Position numbers and translations under genes: made by a program. Shown here in pieces: positions 63,621-64,000 of a DNA stretch of 64,000 nucleotides; the stretch's first letter is position 1; each line of letters starts with the position of its first letter. The DNA is from Actinomycetes bacterium (GTDB lineage Bacteria > Actinomycetota > Acidimicrobiia > Acidimicrobiales > RAAP-2): positions 1-64,000 of the forward strand of contig JAJZDI010000003.1 of assembly GCA_021806045.1 (NCBI GenBank), in the 5' to 3' direction. The notes beneath the pieces were generated by a model. The model was not told the origin of the DNA and did no database searches. It worked only from the letters and a program-made list of their open reading frames with translations.

Positions 63621-64000
63621 CTACGGAGCCGCCGGCCCCACCGGACCCCCGGGTGTCACGGCCGGTCCCACCGCCAGTTGGTACACGCGCCGGCGGGGCA
63701 CGCCGAGCTCGGCGGCGACGGCGTCGACCGCGCCCCGGGTGCGCTCCCCCGCCCCCAGGCGGCGCTCGAGGGCCTCCCGGATCTCCCCGTCCGCCACCGC
63801 GGCCCGGGTCCGGCTGGCCGGCCCCACGACCAGGACGATCTCACCCCGTGGCTCGGCTGCGCCCGCCCACGTCACGGCGTCGGCCAGCGTGCCCCGCCAC
63901 ACCTCCTCGTGCACCTTGGTCAGCTCGCGGGCCACCGCCACCTGGCGCTCGGGCCCGCATGCGCCCGCAAGGTCGGCGAGCGTGCCCGCCACCCGGCCGG
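63621..64000 (-). CDS. rsmI: 16S rRNA (cytidine-2'-O)-methyltransferase RsmI, C-terminal part
   Basis: Runs off the right edge. The visible about 126 residues include RQVAVARELTKVHEEVWRGTL, the C-terminal signature of RsmI, followed by GEIVLVVGP and a C-terminal helix-turn-helix-like ending (ELGVPRRRVYQLA). The SAM-binding N-terminal domain lies outside the window. Its place beside metG and tatD matches mycobacteria (rsmI, metG, tatD). Confidence 0.88.
   Translation of the reverse strand, partial: GRVAGTLADLAGACGPERQVAVARELTKVHEEVWRGTLADAVTWAGAAEPRGEIVLVVGPASRTRAAVADGEIREALERRLGAGERTRGAVDAVAAELGVPRRRVYQLAVGPAVTPGGPVGPAAP

Overview
The window is a 64 kb chromosomal segment of a very high-GC actinobacterium. 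Short start/stop overlaps between genes, GTG starts, an actinobacterial septum gene block (eno, an FtsB/DivIC-like protein, DUF501, Ppx), two wax-ester synthase/DGAT genes and a bS22-like micro-protein all point to Actinobacteria. Cys-pair and GYWLV-type repeat proteins suggest Acidimicrobiia or a deep relative, but that placement is inference. There is no rRNA, phage, insertion sequence or CRISPR array.

Left part (1-26.7 kb). This is a mixed metabolic and regulatory region: the tail of an HNH/DUF222-like protein, a thioredoxin-fold protein, a zinc ribbon, a DEDD exonuclease fused to GIY-YIG and UVR parts, trpD coupled to an acyl-CoA dehydrogenase, a CHASE-GGDEF-EAL c-di-GMP protein, an SDR/crotonase/aldo-keto reductase run, a cupin-P450 pair, a DUF2510 membrane protein, a decayed vapBC relic, an odd tRNA with anticodon UAA, two WS/DGAT acyltransferases, a carboxylesterase, and then NlpC/P60, GT2, PlsC-like, epimerase, GNAT and class V aminotransferase genes. 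Lipid handling (acyl-CoA oxidation, P450, wax ester or triglyceride synthesis) is the main theme.

Middle part (26.8-44.7 kb). A long minus-strand housekeeping block reads glmU-prs, rplY-pth-mfd-foldase-mazG-eno-ftsB-DUF501-ppx, ending in a two-domain glycosyltransferase. From recall it matches the neighbourhood glmU to ppx2 of mycobacteria. A plus-strand gene for a secreted collagen-like protein with a BclB-type C-terminal domain sits between prs and rplY.

Right part (44.8-64 kb). A three-gene prepilin operon (44.9-51.2 kb) encodes very large pilin-like proteins, the first carrying seven Cys-pair repeats that look like a seven-bladed propeller. It is followed by typA/bipA, a polytopic membrane protein preceded by a 24-codon leader ORF, tRNA-Gln, an OmpR/HisKA two-component system and a 32-aa bS22-like ribosomal protein. 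The edge is again a conserved minus-strand block, rsmI-msrA-metG-tatD-(rlpA-like)-rsmA-ispE, in which an RlpA-type protein occupies the place that rpfB has in mycobacteria.

Most worth following: the prepilin/propeller operon, the BclB-like collagen protein, the class I tRNA with a Leu-type UAA anticodon, a GlmU that ends before its acetyltransferase active site, two genes (pth, rlpA-like) with no canonical start codon, and short tandem repeats scattered in coding and intergenic DNA.
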